From positions 100,093 through 164,092 of the forward strand of contig NZ_JAODNK010000181.1 of the NCBI RefSeq assembly GCF_025465275.1: DNA of 64,000 nt, given 5' to 3'. A program made the position numbers and the translations under genes. The notes under the pieces were generated by a model. The model ran no database searches. It had not been told where the DNA came from and saw only the letters and a list, made by a program, of their open reading frames with translations. Every line of letters begins with the position of its first letter. Within the stretch, counting starts at the first letter, position 1. Positions 33,580 through 42,525 of this stretch are shown here, piece after piece. The DNA is from Nocardia sp. Lineage in GTDB: Bacteria > Actinomycetota > Actinomycetes > Mycobacteriales > Mycobacteriaceae.

Positions 33580-34326
33580 TCACAGCTCCACTCGAATGCC
33601 GGGCTCGACAATCCGGACGGTGGTGTCGGGGGCGAGTTTGCGTGCGGCTTCCAGATAGTGGCGGGGATCGCGGTCGCTGCTGGTGATCAGCCGATCTCCG
33701 AGCCAGCCCTTGGTGAAGGCGTAGTGGTGGGGCATGGCGAGTTCGGGGGCGAGGACAGCGGTCAGTTCGGCGGCCTCGTCGGCATTCATGACCACCTGCA
33801 TATTGTGGGCGGGCCGCACATGCAGGCCGTTGGTAGGCAGCAAAGCCACCGAGATATGGCCGAGCCGTTCGGGAATCTCGGCCAGTTCCGGGATCAGCAG
33901 GGTGTCGCCGGCGAAGTACACCGCGTCCGAGCCCGCGCGCAACACGAAGGTGATCTCGTGGACGCCGTGCTTGCCCGGGACCGCGGTTACCGTGACGCCG
34001 CCGATCTCGGTGTGCTCCCACGGTTTCAGCCCGGTGACATTCTCGAATCCGGTGCGTCGTGCGTGCTCGACCACGGTTTCGGCGACCATGAACGGGACCG
34101 TGTGGTCGCGGTACTCGGCAAAGGTTTCCAGGTCGCAGTGGTCGTAGTGGTCGTGGCTGATCAGCACGCCGTCGAGCGGCGGGAGGTCGGCGATGCTCAG
34201 TGCGATCGGTTCGCCCTGGTAGTAGCCGGGTCTGGTGCTGAACCACGGGTCGGTGAGGAAGGTGCGGCCGCCGATCTCGATCAGGTGGCAGCTGTGCGTG
34301 ACGCGGGTGACGGCGATTGTCGACAT
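33580..34326 (-). CDS. MBL-fold metallohydrolase, UlaG-like
   Basis: A 248-aa metallo-beta-lactamase-fold protein. The zinc motif is SHDHYDHCDL (HxHxDH), followed by late ligands in the GDTLL and MPHHYAF parts. The whole matches UlaG/L-ascorbate-6-phosphate lactonase-like proteins of actinobacteria. The ATG at 34326 follows an AAGGGA site. It belongs to the ABM-MBL-hydrolase set. Confidence 0.85.
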   Translation of the reverse strand: MSTIAVTRVTHSCHLIEIGGRTFLTDPWFSTRPGYYQGEPIALSIADLPPLDGVLISHDHYDHCDLETFAEYRDHTVPFMVAETVVEHARRTGFENVTGLKPWEHTEIGGVTVTAVPGKHGVHEITFVLRAGSDAVYFAGDTLLIPELAEIPERLGHISVALLPTNGLHVRPAHNMQVVMNADEAAELTAVLAPELAMPHHYAFTKGWLGDRLITSSDRDPRHYLEAARKLAPDTTVRIVEPGIRVEL

Positions 34327-34355
34327 GATTGGTCCCTTGAATCGAAGGTCGGTGG

Positions 34356-35162
34356 TCAGCGGGCGAAGGCGGAGAAGTCGGTGTCCGCGCAATCCCAGAT
34401 GGCGCGCAGCACCTGATCGGGTGTTTCCATTTGCGCGGAGTGGCCGGTGCCGCGCAGCAGCTGGAACCTGGCCAGCGGAATGGCCGCCGCGTACGCGCGG
34501 CCGTACTCCACATCGACGACTCCATCACTCTCGCCCCACAGCACGAGGGTCGGAATCTCCAGGCCCGCAAGACGTTCGGAGAGGCCAGGATCGGTCATCG
34601 AGGCGCCCGCGTAGGCGGCGAGCGCGGCCCGGTTACCCGCGGCAATGGCCTGCGCCGCCGGGGGCAAAGTCGCCGGGTCGAAACGGAACGGGTCCGGGTT
34701 GTGGAAGCTGAGCGCGAAGACCTCATCCATGGTCAGGGAGAAGAAGTCCGCGACCGGATGTCCGGGCATGTCGAGGCCGACGGCATCGATGAGCACGATG
34801 CCGCTGACCCGCGGGTTCTTCAGCAAGGCGATCTCGGCGGTGATCCAGCCGCCGACGGAGTTGCCGATCACGGTGACATCGGCCAGGTCGAGCTGCTCGA
34901 GCAGCGCATCGTAGAGCGCGGCGAGAGCGGTGACACCGCTGAGGTTTTCGGGACGGATGGTGCCATCGAAGCCCGGATGGACCGGGACCAGCACGCGCAC
35001 GGCGTTGGTGGTGGCGAACAGTTCCGCGAACGCGTTCACCGATTGCGGTCCGGCCCCGCCGTGCAGCAGCAGAAACGGTTGCCCGGCACCGTATTCGGCG
35101 ACAGTCAGCTCGACCGGTCCGATCCCTGCGAGAGTCACGGTATGGATCGTTTTGGTGGACAT
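34356..35162 (-). CDS. Alpha/beta-hydrolase
   Basis: A 268-aa alpha/beta-hydrolase: oxyanion loop FLLLHGGAGPQS, nucleophile elbow GNSVGG, late Asp (WGESDGVVD) and catalytic His in GTGHSAQME. Esterase, C-C hydrolase or haloperoxidase-like activity is possible; no substrate is evident. It is the second gene of the minus-strand set after the cupin, 29 bases before the MBL-fold gene. Confidence 0.88.
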   Translation of the reverse strand: MSTKTIHTVTLAGIGPVELTVAEYGAGQPFLLLHGGAGPQSVNAFAELFATTNAVRVLVPVHPGFDGTIRPENLSGVTALAALYDALLEQLDLADVTVIGNSVGGWITAEIALLKNPRVSGIVLIDAVGLDMPGHPVADFFSLTMDEVFALSFHNPDPFRFDPATLPPAAQAIAAGNRAALAAYAGASMTDPGLSERLAGLEIPTLVLWGESDGVVDVEYGRAYAAAIPLARFQLLRGTGHSAQMETPDQVLRAIWDCADTDFSAFAR

Positions 35163-35240
35163 GAGATCTCTCTTCGAGCGTGGTGAATCCCGTTGCCATG
35201 CAGGCAGCTCGGGCTGAGTTGGTCGAATTGTGAGGTGGTG

Positions 35241-35699
35241 CTAGGCGAAATCGGTCGCCGGTTCGGTGGCATAGCGGCTCATGGCCTGGATCTGCGCGGC
35301 CGGGGTCAGAGGCCGGCCTTCGGCGATCATGTCGCGCAGATCCCGGAAGTACCGGACGTACAGGTCCGGGGTGAATGTGTTGAGCATGACCGTGGTCTCG
35401 TCGGTCGGGTTGGCGAAGGTGTGCGGGGCGCCCGGCGGGACCATCACCAATGTGCCTGCGGGCGCGTCGTATGCGGTGTCGCCGACGGTGAACCGTGCCG
35501 TGCCGGACACCACGTAGAAGCCCTCGTCATGCTGGGCGTGCCGGTGTTGCGGCGGCCCGTCGGTGTGCGGGGCGATGGTGATCTCACCGATTCCGAGGCG
35601 GTGGCCGGTGGTCGACCCGTCCTCGAGAATCCGCATGCGGGTCGTTCCGAGCTGGATGGTTTCCCCGTCGTCGGGGCCTACTACCGAAACGTCGTCCAT
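35241..35699 (-). CDS. Cupin-domain protein
   Basis: A 152-aa single cupin. Motif 1 is PPQHRHAQHDEGFYVVSGTA with metal ligands H, H, E; motif 2 is PAGTLVMVPPGAPHTFANPT with H. It may be a dioxygenase or isomerase, or a small-molecule sensor. The start at 35699 follows an AGGAG-like tract. It is first in the minus-strand set and divergent from the MmyB-type regulator. Confidence 0.85.
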   Translation of the reverse strand: MDDVSVVGPDDGETIQLGTTRMRILEDGSTTGHRLGIGEITIAPHTDGPPQHRHAQHDEGFYVVSGTARFTVGDTAYDAPAGTLVMVPPGAPHTFANPTDETTVMLNTFTPDLYVRYFRDLRDMIAEGRPLTPAAQIQAMSRYATEPATDFA

Positions 35700-35878
35700 A
35701 TTGGTCTCCTTGCCGGGGACCGTCCACGAAGGTTCCTGAACGGTTGATTGGACAAGCGTCGCGCGAGCAGGCAAGGCGCAGCCAGGGCCAGGCTGTCCCA
35801 CCCTCAACCACAGAGCCCGGCGAGATGCCATGGAGTACAGTGGATTTGCTCGTATACCAGGACAGACACGGAACAGCC

Positions 35879-36724
35879 ATGGGGACCTCGCACAGCTTCG
35901 GCTCGCTTCTTCGCGAGTACCGCAACCGGGTGTCGCCCGCTGATCTGGGCCTGCTCCCCGCGACAGGGCAGCGCCGGACCCCCGGCCTGCGCCGCGAAGA
36001 GCTCGCCGAACTGAGCAGGGTCTCGGCCGATTACATAAAACGCCTCGAGCAGGGCCGCAGTCGCCCGTCCGCATCGGTGATCAACGCACTGGCACGAGTA
36101 CTGCGACTGTCACAAGCCGAATACGAGCAACTGTGCGCGCTGACCGGACATACGATCGTCCAACCGGGCGAGCGGCCGCACACCGTCGACGCGCCGACAC
36201 GGCAACTGCTCGAACGGTTCGATATGCCCACCGCGATCTACGACGCGGGCTGGACATTGCTGGCGTACAACACACCCGGCATTCGCCTCTTCGGGGACCC
36301 GGCGCCGTATGGCAGCCACGGCAGCAATATGGCCTGGCGATTCTTCATGGAACCGGCCAACTTCGTCTGGGAATCCGACGCCCAGGCAAGACAATTCAAG
36401 ACCTCCCTGGTGGCCGATCTGCGTGAGGCCGCGGACCGCTACCCCTACGATGAGAACCTGGCGAAACTCGTCGCCGAGCTATGCACCACGCACAGATTCT
36501 TCGACGACCTGTGGTCCAGTGCGTCGGCCACGAAGCTCGGCGGCACCCGCGGAATCACCCACCACCCAGCCGTCGGCTCGATCGAACTTGACGCGAACAT
36601 GCTGGCGGTCCCCAATGGCGACCTCAGGATAGTCGTCTTCACCGCCGAGCCGGGCACCCGCGCCGCACACCGCTTGTCGGCGCTCACAGACGACCACCAC
36701 CGCGGACTGCATTACCCCCAATAG
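35879..36724 (+). CDS. XRE-family regulator with MmyB-like ligand domain
   Basis: A 281-aa regulator: HTH at about 30-75 (RRTPGLRREELAELSRVSAD, YIKRLEQGR) and the MmyB-like PAS-type ligand domain after about 100 (PTAIYDAGWTLLAYN, FFMEPANFVWESDAQAR, DRYPYDENLAKLVAEL). These regulators bind fatty-acid-like ligands. ATG 35879 is the usual start. It is divergent from the cupin/hydrolase/MBL/ABM set, which it probably controls. Confidence 0.85.
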   Translation: MGTSHSFGSLLREYRNRVSPADLGLLPATGQRRTPGLRREELAELSRVSADYIKRLEQGRSRPSASVINALARVLRLSQAEYEQLCALTGHTIVQPGERPHTVDAPTRQLLERFDMPTAIYDAGWTLLAYNTPGIRLFGDPAPYGSHGSNMAWRFFMEPANFVWESDAQARQFKTSLVADLREAADRYPYDENLAKLVAELCTTHRFFDDLWSSASATKLGGTRGITHHPAVGSIELDANMLAVPNGDLRIVVFTAEPGTRAAHRLSALTDDHHRGLHYPQ

Positions 36725-36897
36725 CGATGACAGGACGCCCTGTACTTCGGTCCGGACTTCGCCAGCTCGCACCTAGTAGCCGCAAGGTGGTGCAACGCCT
36801 CGCCGATCTCGGCGTAGTTCGTATCGCACTGAAAACCGGTTAGCCTGTACGCAATCGGTTATGGGGGCCGATATGTAGCGGGTGGGTGGGATCAACA

Positions 36898-38916
36898 ATG
36901 TCGCAGCAGGTGGTCGGGGAACGATTCCGGCTATTGTCCGTCCTCGGGGTAGGCGGGAACGGCCGGGTATGGCGCGCCTTCGACGAGAAGCTCGGCGTCG
37001 AGGTGGCGATCAAGGAGGTCCAGCTCCATCCGTCCTCGACCGATGCCGAACGCAGCAATACGATCGCGCAGGCCGAAAGCGAGGCGCGCAATGCCGCCAG
37101 GCTGCGCAATCACCCCAATATCGTCGCGGTATACGACGTCGTCACCGGGGCCGGGCAACCCTGGCTGGTCATGCGATTGGTCAATGGGCGCACCCTGGAG
37201 CAGGAGCTCGAAGTCCGCGGCCGGCTCCGTCCGGAAGAAGCCGGCAGGATCGCCGCCGCGGTGCTCGAGGCACTCTACGCCGCGCACTCCGCCGGAATCG
37301 TGCACCGCGACGTCAAACCCGCGAACATCATGCTCGCCGACGACGGCACCGTGCTGCTGACCGACTTCGGTATCGCCAAGCAATACAGCACCACCACCGA
37401 GGTAGTGCTCACCGGAACATTGCGCTACATGTCCCCCGAACGACTCAGTGGCAAGGATCTGCCGGCCGGAGACCTGTTCGCCGTGGGCGTGACGATCTAC
37501 GAAATGACCGAGGGCGCTTCACCGTTCGCTCGCGCGACGCCTGCGGCAACCATGTCGGCGGTGATCATGGAGCACCCCGTGCCACCGCGCTACTCCGGCC
37601 ATCTGACCAACCTCGTTGTCGCACTGCTGGAGAAGGATCCCGCGAGGCGTCCGAATGCGGCGGCGGCACGGATGCTGGTGGCCGGCCGCGCCGGGTTCAC
37701 TCCAGAGGAGCCGACGGTCATTGCTTCGACCGTTCCGGACCTTCGTTTCACTTCGGATTCGGCCGACCCGGAAACGAAGCGCCGGCGGCGGCCGAGCCGG
37801 CGCGCAATTCTGGCTACTGGCCTGGGAATCGCTGCCGCAGGTGCGATTCCGGTGGCGCTGGTCCTGAAACCGTCTGCGCATCAATCGGATTCGGCTGCCA
37901 ATACTTCACTTTCGCCTACTGCCGGTCACAGCGCTCCGCGGGTGCGGGGCCCGCTGACACTGTCCGGTGGGAGCAGCGCCACACCGGTCGCGATGTCCTT
38001 CAACCCGGGCGGCACAGTGTTCGCCGCTGCCCGCGAGGACGGTTCTGCCACGCTCTGGGATACGGCGACGTGGCAGGCGACCACAACCTTCACACATCAC
38101 CCTGTCAACCCGTGGTCGACACCGTTCGACAAGGTCATCGCCTGGAATCCTCGCTTCACCGCCGCGCTGTCCCTCACCTTCAGTCCGAATGGGTCCGTCC
38201 TGGCCGTCGGCAATGGTGACGGAACAATAAGTCTGTGGGGCCTCGGGGACGGTGCCGAAACCACCCTGCCGTACATCGATCCCATAACATGGAACGGCGC
38301 CAACGGTTCCATAGCCTTCGACCCCAGCGGTAGATCGCTCGCATCGACCTACGACATGCCATCCATCAGGATTTGGGATCTGTCCACTCGAACCAGCCGC
38401 ACCACGCTCACCACCACCGGCGACAGTTGGGTCGACCAGCTCGCATTCAGCCCCGACGGACGGATCCTGGCCAGCGCCACCGGGAACGGCAACCCGAACA
38501 ACACCGTCGATGACGGCTACCTACAGCTGTGGGATGCCTCCTCCGGGGAGTCCATCACCACCCTGGCCCAGACCAATTCCCGTGGGCAAGCCCTGGCATT
38601 CAGCCCCGACGGGAAGACGCTGGCAAGCCTGCGCACCGACGGGCGGCTCACGCTGTGGGACATCGCATCTCGGCAGACAACCCGGACCGTCGCCCCGACG
38701 TCGTCCGGGGTGACGTGCATCGCGTTCGGTTCCGGAGGGGTGGTGGCGGGCGGATTCAATGACGGCACCGTCACGCTGTGGGACGCCGAATCCGGCAGTG
38801 CCGTCGCACATCTCACCACCGGCACCAATCACACCGTCAACTACCTTGCTTTCAGTCAGGACGGCAAAACCATCGCGGGTGCCGGCAAGGTCCTCAGCGT
38901 ATGGAAGCTCAGCTGA
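36898..38916 (+). CDS. Ser/Thr protein kinase with extracytoplasmic WD40 repeats
   Basis: A 672-aa fusion. Kinase domain at residues 8-255: glycine loop GVGGNGRVW, catalytic Lys K39 (AIKEV), HRDVKPAN (136-143), DFG (156-158), SPE. A membrane helix at about 303-323 follows a basic tract (KRRRRPSRR). The rest is WD40-like blades outside the membrane (AMSFNPGGTVFAAAREDGSA, LWDTATWQ and five or so further copies). Such PknD-like architecture senses outside ligands. ATG 36898 has a nearby GGTGGGA; GTG 36886 is in frame too. Confidence 0.9.
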   Translation: MSQQVVGERFRLLSVLGVGGNGRVWRAFDEKLGVEVAIKEVQLHPSSTDAERSNTIAQAESEARNAARLRNHPNIVAVYDVVTGAGQPWLVMRLVNGRTLEQELEVRGRLRPEEAGRIAAAVLEALYAAHSAGIVHRDVKPANIMLADDGTVLLTDFGIAKQYSTTTEVVLTGTLRYMSPERLSGKDLPAGDLFAVGVTIYEMTEGASPFARATPAATMSAVIMEHPVPPRYSGHLTNLVVALLEKDPARRPNAAAARMLVAGRAGFTPEEPTVIASTVPDLRFTSDSADPETKRRRRPSRRAILATGLGIAAAGAIPVALVLKPSAHQSDSAANTSLSPTAGHSAPRVRGPLTLSGGSSATPVAMSFNPGGTVFAAAREDGSATLWDTATWQATTTFTHHPVNPWSTPFDKVIAWNPRFTAALSLTFSPNGSVLAVGNGDGTISLWGLGDGAETTLPYIDPITWNGANGSIAFDPSGRSLASTYDMPSIRIWDLSTRTSRTTLTTTGDSWVDQLAFSPDGRILASATGNGNPNNTVDDGYLQLWDASSGESITTLAQTNSRGQALAFSPDGKTLASLRTDGRLTLWDIASRQTTRTVAPTSSGVTCIAFGSGGVVAGGFNDGTVTLWDAESGSAVAHLTTGTNHTVNYLAFSQDGKTIAGAGKVLSVWKLS

Positions 38917-38954
38917 CCAGAACACCCGAGCGGCGCCCGCCCCGCCGGACACCC

Positions 38955-39524
38955 TTACGCCTGGGCAACCGAACGTTCGAGGTACGCAATCGCCTGAGCA
39001 GGAACAAGTTCACGGGGCAGCACCAGCCAGTGGCTGGCGGCTGTCAGCGTCACGACGTGTGTGTCGACGGAAAGCTTGCGGAAGTCCGCGAACAAATACG
39101 TCCTCGTCCCGAGCGGGGTCGTCATCTCCATGCCGTCGCTCAGATATCTGGCCTGCAATACCATCCCCGGACTCGCGAACCTGCGGACCCGCTGTGATCC
39201 GTGCCGCGCATCCTGCATCGAGAACATCCCGAACAGGAGCAATACCACGACGTAGATCGTGGCAGCGGCAACAAGTACGGCGGTGCCACTGCCCCACGTG
39301 AAGCTGGTGAAGCCCGGACCGGACGGACGGGCCGCCATCTTGAGCACCAGGCAGATCATGGCAATCGCGGCGACCCCCGCTGCGATCAACCACAGCCACG
39401 GACTTCGCCAGCGCATCCAGAGTTCACCGCGCGTGATACGCACCGCAGTCTGCGGCCCGGCCGCGAAGCGCACGACCATCGCACCGGTGTGGTCCCGAAA
39501 CATAGAGTTACCAACAGGATTCAT
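38955..39524 (-). CDS. Two-helix membrane protein, YcxB-like
   Basis: A 189-aa protein with a short N-terminal region, a helix pair (about 38-58 and 76-98) and a C-terminal beta domain (GMEMTTPLGTRTYLFADFRK, WLVLPRELVPAQAIAYLERS). It resembles YcxB-type membrane proteins. It is convergent with the kinase (stop 38 bases away). A GAGGGGGG site precedes ATG 39524. Function unknown. Confidence 0.7.
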   Translation of the reverse strand: MNPVGNSMFRDHTGAMVVRFAAGPQTAVRITRGELWMRWRSPWLWLIAAGVAAIAMICLVLKMAARPSGPGFTSFTWGSGTAVLVAAATIYVVVLLLFGMFSMQDARHGSQRVRRFASPGMVLQARYLSDGMEMTTPLGTRTYLFADFRKLSVDTHVVTLTAASHWLVLPRELVPAQAIAYLERSVAQA

Positions 39525-39774
39525 GACCCCCCTCGCATCGACCGCCCCGATATTACTCAGCTTGCGCGCCCTCGGGGTGTGTTGATCACACAGTCGCCAG
39601 GCCGACGGATGCGTCGGCGTCTTGGTCCGCCACTCGACCCCTGCTTGCGCAGACCGCAGCCGCAGACCCTGGGTCATGTCTCCCAATAGTTTTAGCCATT
39701 CAGTCCTCAGCTCCATGACGAACCCGGCGCGGTGGGTCCGGACGACTGATTATCGCGAGAACGACAGCCCTCAG
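39525..39774. other. Intergenic stretch, promoter of the YcxB-like gene
   Basis: About 250 bases between two minus-strand genes. It has no clear gene; an open minus-strand frame upstream of 39524 lacks a ribosome site and conserved sequence. The promoter of the YcxB-like gene must be here. Confidence 0.4.
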
Positions 39775-39806
39775 CCATCCCGCGCGCAACGTGGTGCGCG
39801 GGATGG
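39775..39806 (-). terminator. Terminator after the small secreted protein gene
   Basis: An 11-bp perfect inverted repeat (39775-39785 with 39796-39806), 10-base loop, just after the stop of the gene at 39822. Confidence 0.65.
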
Positions 39807-39821
39807 TGGCCGGGAACCACT

Positions 39822-40157
39822 TCAGAGGCTGCCGAACGGGTTCCAGGGTGCCGGAGCCGGGGCATCATCATGGTCGTGGTGCCACTGCCAGTCGTTGCCC
39901 CGCCTCTCCCAGTGGCCACGACCCTGGTCGCAGTCGCTCATCCGCCACTGCCCGCGGTCCTGTTGCCAACTGAACTGGCCGGAGTGATCACAGTCCTGGC
40001 GCCAACCATTGTCGTTGTCGTTGTTGTCCACCAACGTCAGCGGCGCGGCCAGCACGGGTGCGGCGAAGCCGATCGGCAAGACAACGAGCGAGCCCATCAC
40101 AAGAGCCCGAGCCAACCGGTGTCGTAGGGGTGCCTTCTCGGAAATAGTCATGGCCAT
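39822..40157 (-). CDS. Small secreted Trp/His/Asp-rich protein
   Basis: A 111-aa protein with a signal peptide (ALVMGSLVVLPIGFAAPVLA) and a mature part of about 72 residues rich in D, W, N, H and Q, with two Cys spaced by 20 residues (QDCDHSGQ, MSDCDQGR) that may form a disulfide. It ends with the Pro-rich APAPAPWNPFGSL. No known family; similar small exported proteins are common in Nocardia. Confidence 0.65.
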   Translation of the reverse strand: MAMTISEKAPLRHRLARALVMGSLVVLPIGFAAPVLAAPLTLVDNNDNDNGWRQDCDHSGQFSWQQDRGQWRMSDCDQGRGHWERRGNDWQWHHDHDDAPAPAPWNPFGSL

Positions 40158-40554
40158 ACCTCATTTCGGCACGGCCATAAAAGCGTCAGGAAGGGGCACC
40201 CTCGACCGACGTGGCAACCACGCACATTGCGCTCTACTGGCGGATTCGTGACCGTGGCATAGGGTCCGGGACCACTGCTGAATGGCCCACAGAAGATCGA
40301 TGCTCGGTCCACCCACAGTCTAGACCCGTCACACGGCCCTATCCATCAAACCTCTCGCGCGGGTGCGAGCGATCAGGACATTGGTGCGAACCTGGAGATT
40401 CTCGTTCTCACCGCCGTGCGCCTTGTCCCGACAGGTTCGAACAACACAGCTACTGCTTCGTCGCCGGATCCAACCGCCGTCCCGGTCCGGTGGATCGGCC
40501 GTCAATTGAACGAACCCTGCCGATCGGCGGGTCATCGCCCGACGACAGCTGCTG
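40158..40554. other. Non-coding stretch upstream of the secreted protein gene
   Basis: About 400 bases. The part next to 40157 holds the promoter of the secreted protein. The rest is out-of-frame DNA downstream of the RidA-like scrap with no supported gene. Confidence 0.4.
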
Positions 40555-40725
40555 TCGAATTCCTCACCACCGCAACCAGTTGCGGCAATGACCTCGATCT
40601 CGAGCAGCCGCTGCGGGTCGAAGATCCCCGCGAGTACGACCGTCGTGCGGGCTTGTTCTCGCCGAGGACCTCGGTGCGGACGGCGGTATCGGCCCCGCGG
40701 ACGGTGATCAATGTTCGAGCGTCAA
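40555..40725 (-). pseudogene. Frameshifted RidA/YjgF-like C-terminal scrap
   Basis: On the minus strand one frame reads TVRGADTAVRTEVLGENK, and after a shift of frame the sequence continues ARTTVVLAGIFDPQRLLEIE, then VIAATG. Together they match the C-terminal part of RidA-family proteins (ADxAxRxEVLGExxPARTxVxVAxLFDPxxLxEIEVIA). The rest of the domain is missing upstream. It is a decayed gene immediately downstream of the MDR gene. Confidence 0.45.
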
Positions 40726-40741
40726 CAGGAGCACATCCTCA

Positions 40742-41773
40742 TCACGAGTGCCCTTCTCCGATGGTGACGACCACCTTTCCGAACGGGTTTCCCGTGCGGT
40801 AATAGCGGTAGGCGTCGGGCGCTTCGACGAAGGGGAAGACGCGGTCGATGACGGGGTGGAGTCGATGTTCGGTGATGGAATGAACCATCTCTTCCATTGT
40901 TGTTCGGCTGCCGACGGCGATGCGGCGAATCGAGACGAAATTGCCGCCGAAGGGTTCCGGGCCCAGTCCGCCGGGCGGGCCGGGGAAGGTGCCCGGGACG
41001 GTGATCTGTGCGTTGAGTGCCGCGGCCCGAATGGATTTCGCCAGGGTGGGCATGCCGACGGTGTCGACGACATGGGTGACACCGTCGCCATCCGTCAGCG
41101 CGCGCACGAGGTGCTCCCAGTCCGGGGTGGCGGTGCGATCGATGACCTCGTCCACCGCAAGCTTGCGGAGGCGTTCGGCCTTCTCGGAGGAGGAGGTGAC
41201 TGCGATGGTGCGGGCGCCGAGGACATGGGCGAATTGCAGGGCGAACAGTGCTACCGAGCCAGTGCCGACCACCAGCACCATGTCGGTATCGCTCAGGGGC
41301 ACAGGGGTGTTCAGCGCTGCCCAGGCGGTAGTGCCGGCACAGGCGAGAGTGGCTGCCTCGATATCTGTCAGGTGTACCGGGACGTGGACGACCGAATCCT
41401 CCTCCAGCACAGCGAAGGTCGCCAGCATGCCGTTATGGTTCACGCCGTACTGCCGGCCGGCCATGGACATGCGCAGTGGTCCGTCGATCCAGGTGATGAA
41501 GTAGGTAGCGGTCACCCGATCGCCGATGACAGCCCGAGTGACGTTGTCTCCGATAGCAATCACCTCGCCGACGCCATCGGACAGCGGGATGATTCCAGGT
41601 GTCGGATCGAGCGGGTAATCACCGTCCATCAGTACCAGATCGCGTCGATTCAACGAGGCGGCGCTGACTCGGATGACGACCTGCTCGGGGCCGGGCTCGG
41701 GTGGTTGCTGCGGCACGCTGGTCAGCCCGTCCAGGCCGCGCCGCGGGGTGAGGTGGTACGCAGCAGCGTTCAC
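40742..41773 (-). CDS. Zinc-independent MDR-family NAD(P)-dependent oxidoreductase
   Basis: A 343-aa medium-chain dehydrogenase/reductase: GroES-like half (VVIRVSAASLNRRDLVLMDG, PLSDGVGEVIAIGDNV) and a Rossmann half (VLVVGTGSVALFALQFA, SSSEKAERLRKL). Catalytic-zinc Cys/His are absent as in quinone oxidoreductases. It overlaps the DUF899 gene by four bases (ATGA). Substrate unknown. Confidence 0.85.
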   Translation of the reverse strand: MNAAAYHLTPRRGLDGLTSVPQQPPEPGPEQVVIRVSAASLNRRDLVLMDGDYPLDPTPGIIPLSDGVGEVIAIGDNVTRAVIGDRVTATYFITWIDGPLRMSMAGRQYGVNHNGMLATFAVLEEDSVVHVPVHLTDIEAATLACAGTTAWAALNTPVPLSDTDMVLVVGTGSVALFALQFAHVLGARTIAVTSSSEKAERLRKLAVDEVIDRTATPDWEHLVRALTDGDGVTHVVDTVGMPTLAKSIRAAALNAQITVPGTFPGPPGGLGPEPFGGNFVSIRRIAVGSRTTMEEMVHSITEHRLHPVIDRVFPFVEAPDAYRYYRTGNPFGKVVVTIGEGHS

Positions 41774-42525
41774 TGGGCGGTGCCCTCTTTCACGGTGCGG
41801 GGGCGTGGGTCGCCGGGGTTGCGGTCCTCATCGGTGCGCTCGGGCCACCACTGGCTCGATTCGCTGCGATAGTGGTCGTGCCAGTCCCACCATTCGTAGG
41901 CCGGGGATTGCGGGTAACCCTGTGGGGAGTCCTCCCAGGTCTCCTGACGTCCGAGGGCGGTCATATCGAGGTAGCTCCACGTGCTGCCCATCGCTTCATC
42001 GCCGCGGCTATTGATGAAGTAGGTGCGGAACACGCGGTCGCCGTCGTGAATGAAGGCGTTGGTGCCGTGCCATTCGTCGACGCCGAAGTCGGTGTCGAAA
42101 CTGTCGATGAGGGTGTACCAGGGCATGGTCCAATTCATCCGTGCCTTGACGCGGTCGATATCGGGCTGCGGTGCCCGGGAGACGAAGACGAGCGTGGTGT
42201 CGCGAGCGTTCAGGTGGGCGAGGTGCGCGACCTGGTCGGCGATCATGGAACAGCCGCGGCAGGCGTGGTCGGGCCAGCCGTCCACGCCGGGATCCAAGAA
42301 GGCACGGTAGACGATCAGCTGACGGCGGCCTTCGAACAGGTCGAGTAGGCCGACTTTGCCGGTGGGTCCGTCGAATTCGTAGGGCTGGTCGATGGCCACC
42401 CACGGCATGCGCCTGCGTTCCGCGGCGAGTGCGTCACGGGCGCGGGTGAGCTCCTTCTCCTTGACCAGGAGTTCTTGCCGCGCAGCGTCCCACTCCCCCG
42501 CCGAGACGATCGGTGGAGTATTCAT
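41770..42525 (-). CDS. DUF899 thioredoxin-like protein
   Basis: A 251-aa DUF899 protein. The thioredoxin-like part has QLIVYRAFLDPGVDGWPDHA followed by CRGCSM (the CxxC-like site, here CRGC) and LVFVSRAPQPDIDRVKARMN. The C-terminus is rich in W and Y (YEWWDWHDHY). Family members are proposed redox proteins without a proven reaction. It overlaps both neighbours by ATGA, so the three genes form one coupled operon. Confidence 0.85.
   Translation of the reverse strand: MNTPPIVSAGEWDAARQELLVKEKELTRARDALAAERRRMPWVAIDQPYEFDGPTGKVGLLDLFEGRRQLIVYRAFLDPGVDGWPDHACRGCSMIADQVAHLAHLNARDTTLVFVSRAPQPDIDRVKARMNWTMPWYTLIDSFDTDFGVDEWHGTNAFIHDGDRVFRTYFINSRGDEAMGSTWSYLDMTALGRQETWEDSPQGYPQSPAYEWWDWHDHYRSESSQWWPERTDEDRNPGDPRPRTVKEGTAQ

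Noticed and set aside
33209..34570. A single long minus-strand frame covering both the ABM and MBL genes
   Set aside because: Only its last 122 codons are real; the rest is a shadow of the MBL-fold gene, which has its own conserved frame and ribosome site.
36725..36890. Possible C-terminal scrap of a regulator (frame ending RKVVQRLADLGVVRIALKTG)
   Set aside because: Too short and without a recognisable family; likely chance in GC-rich DNA.
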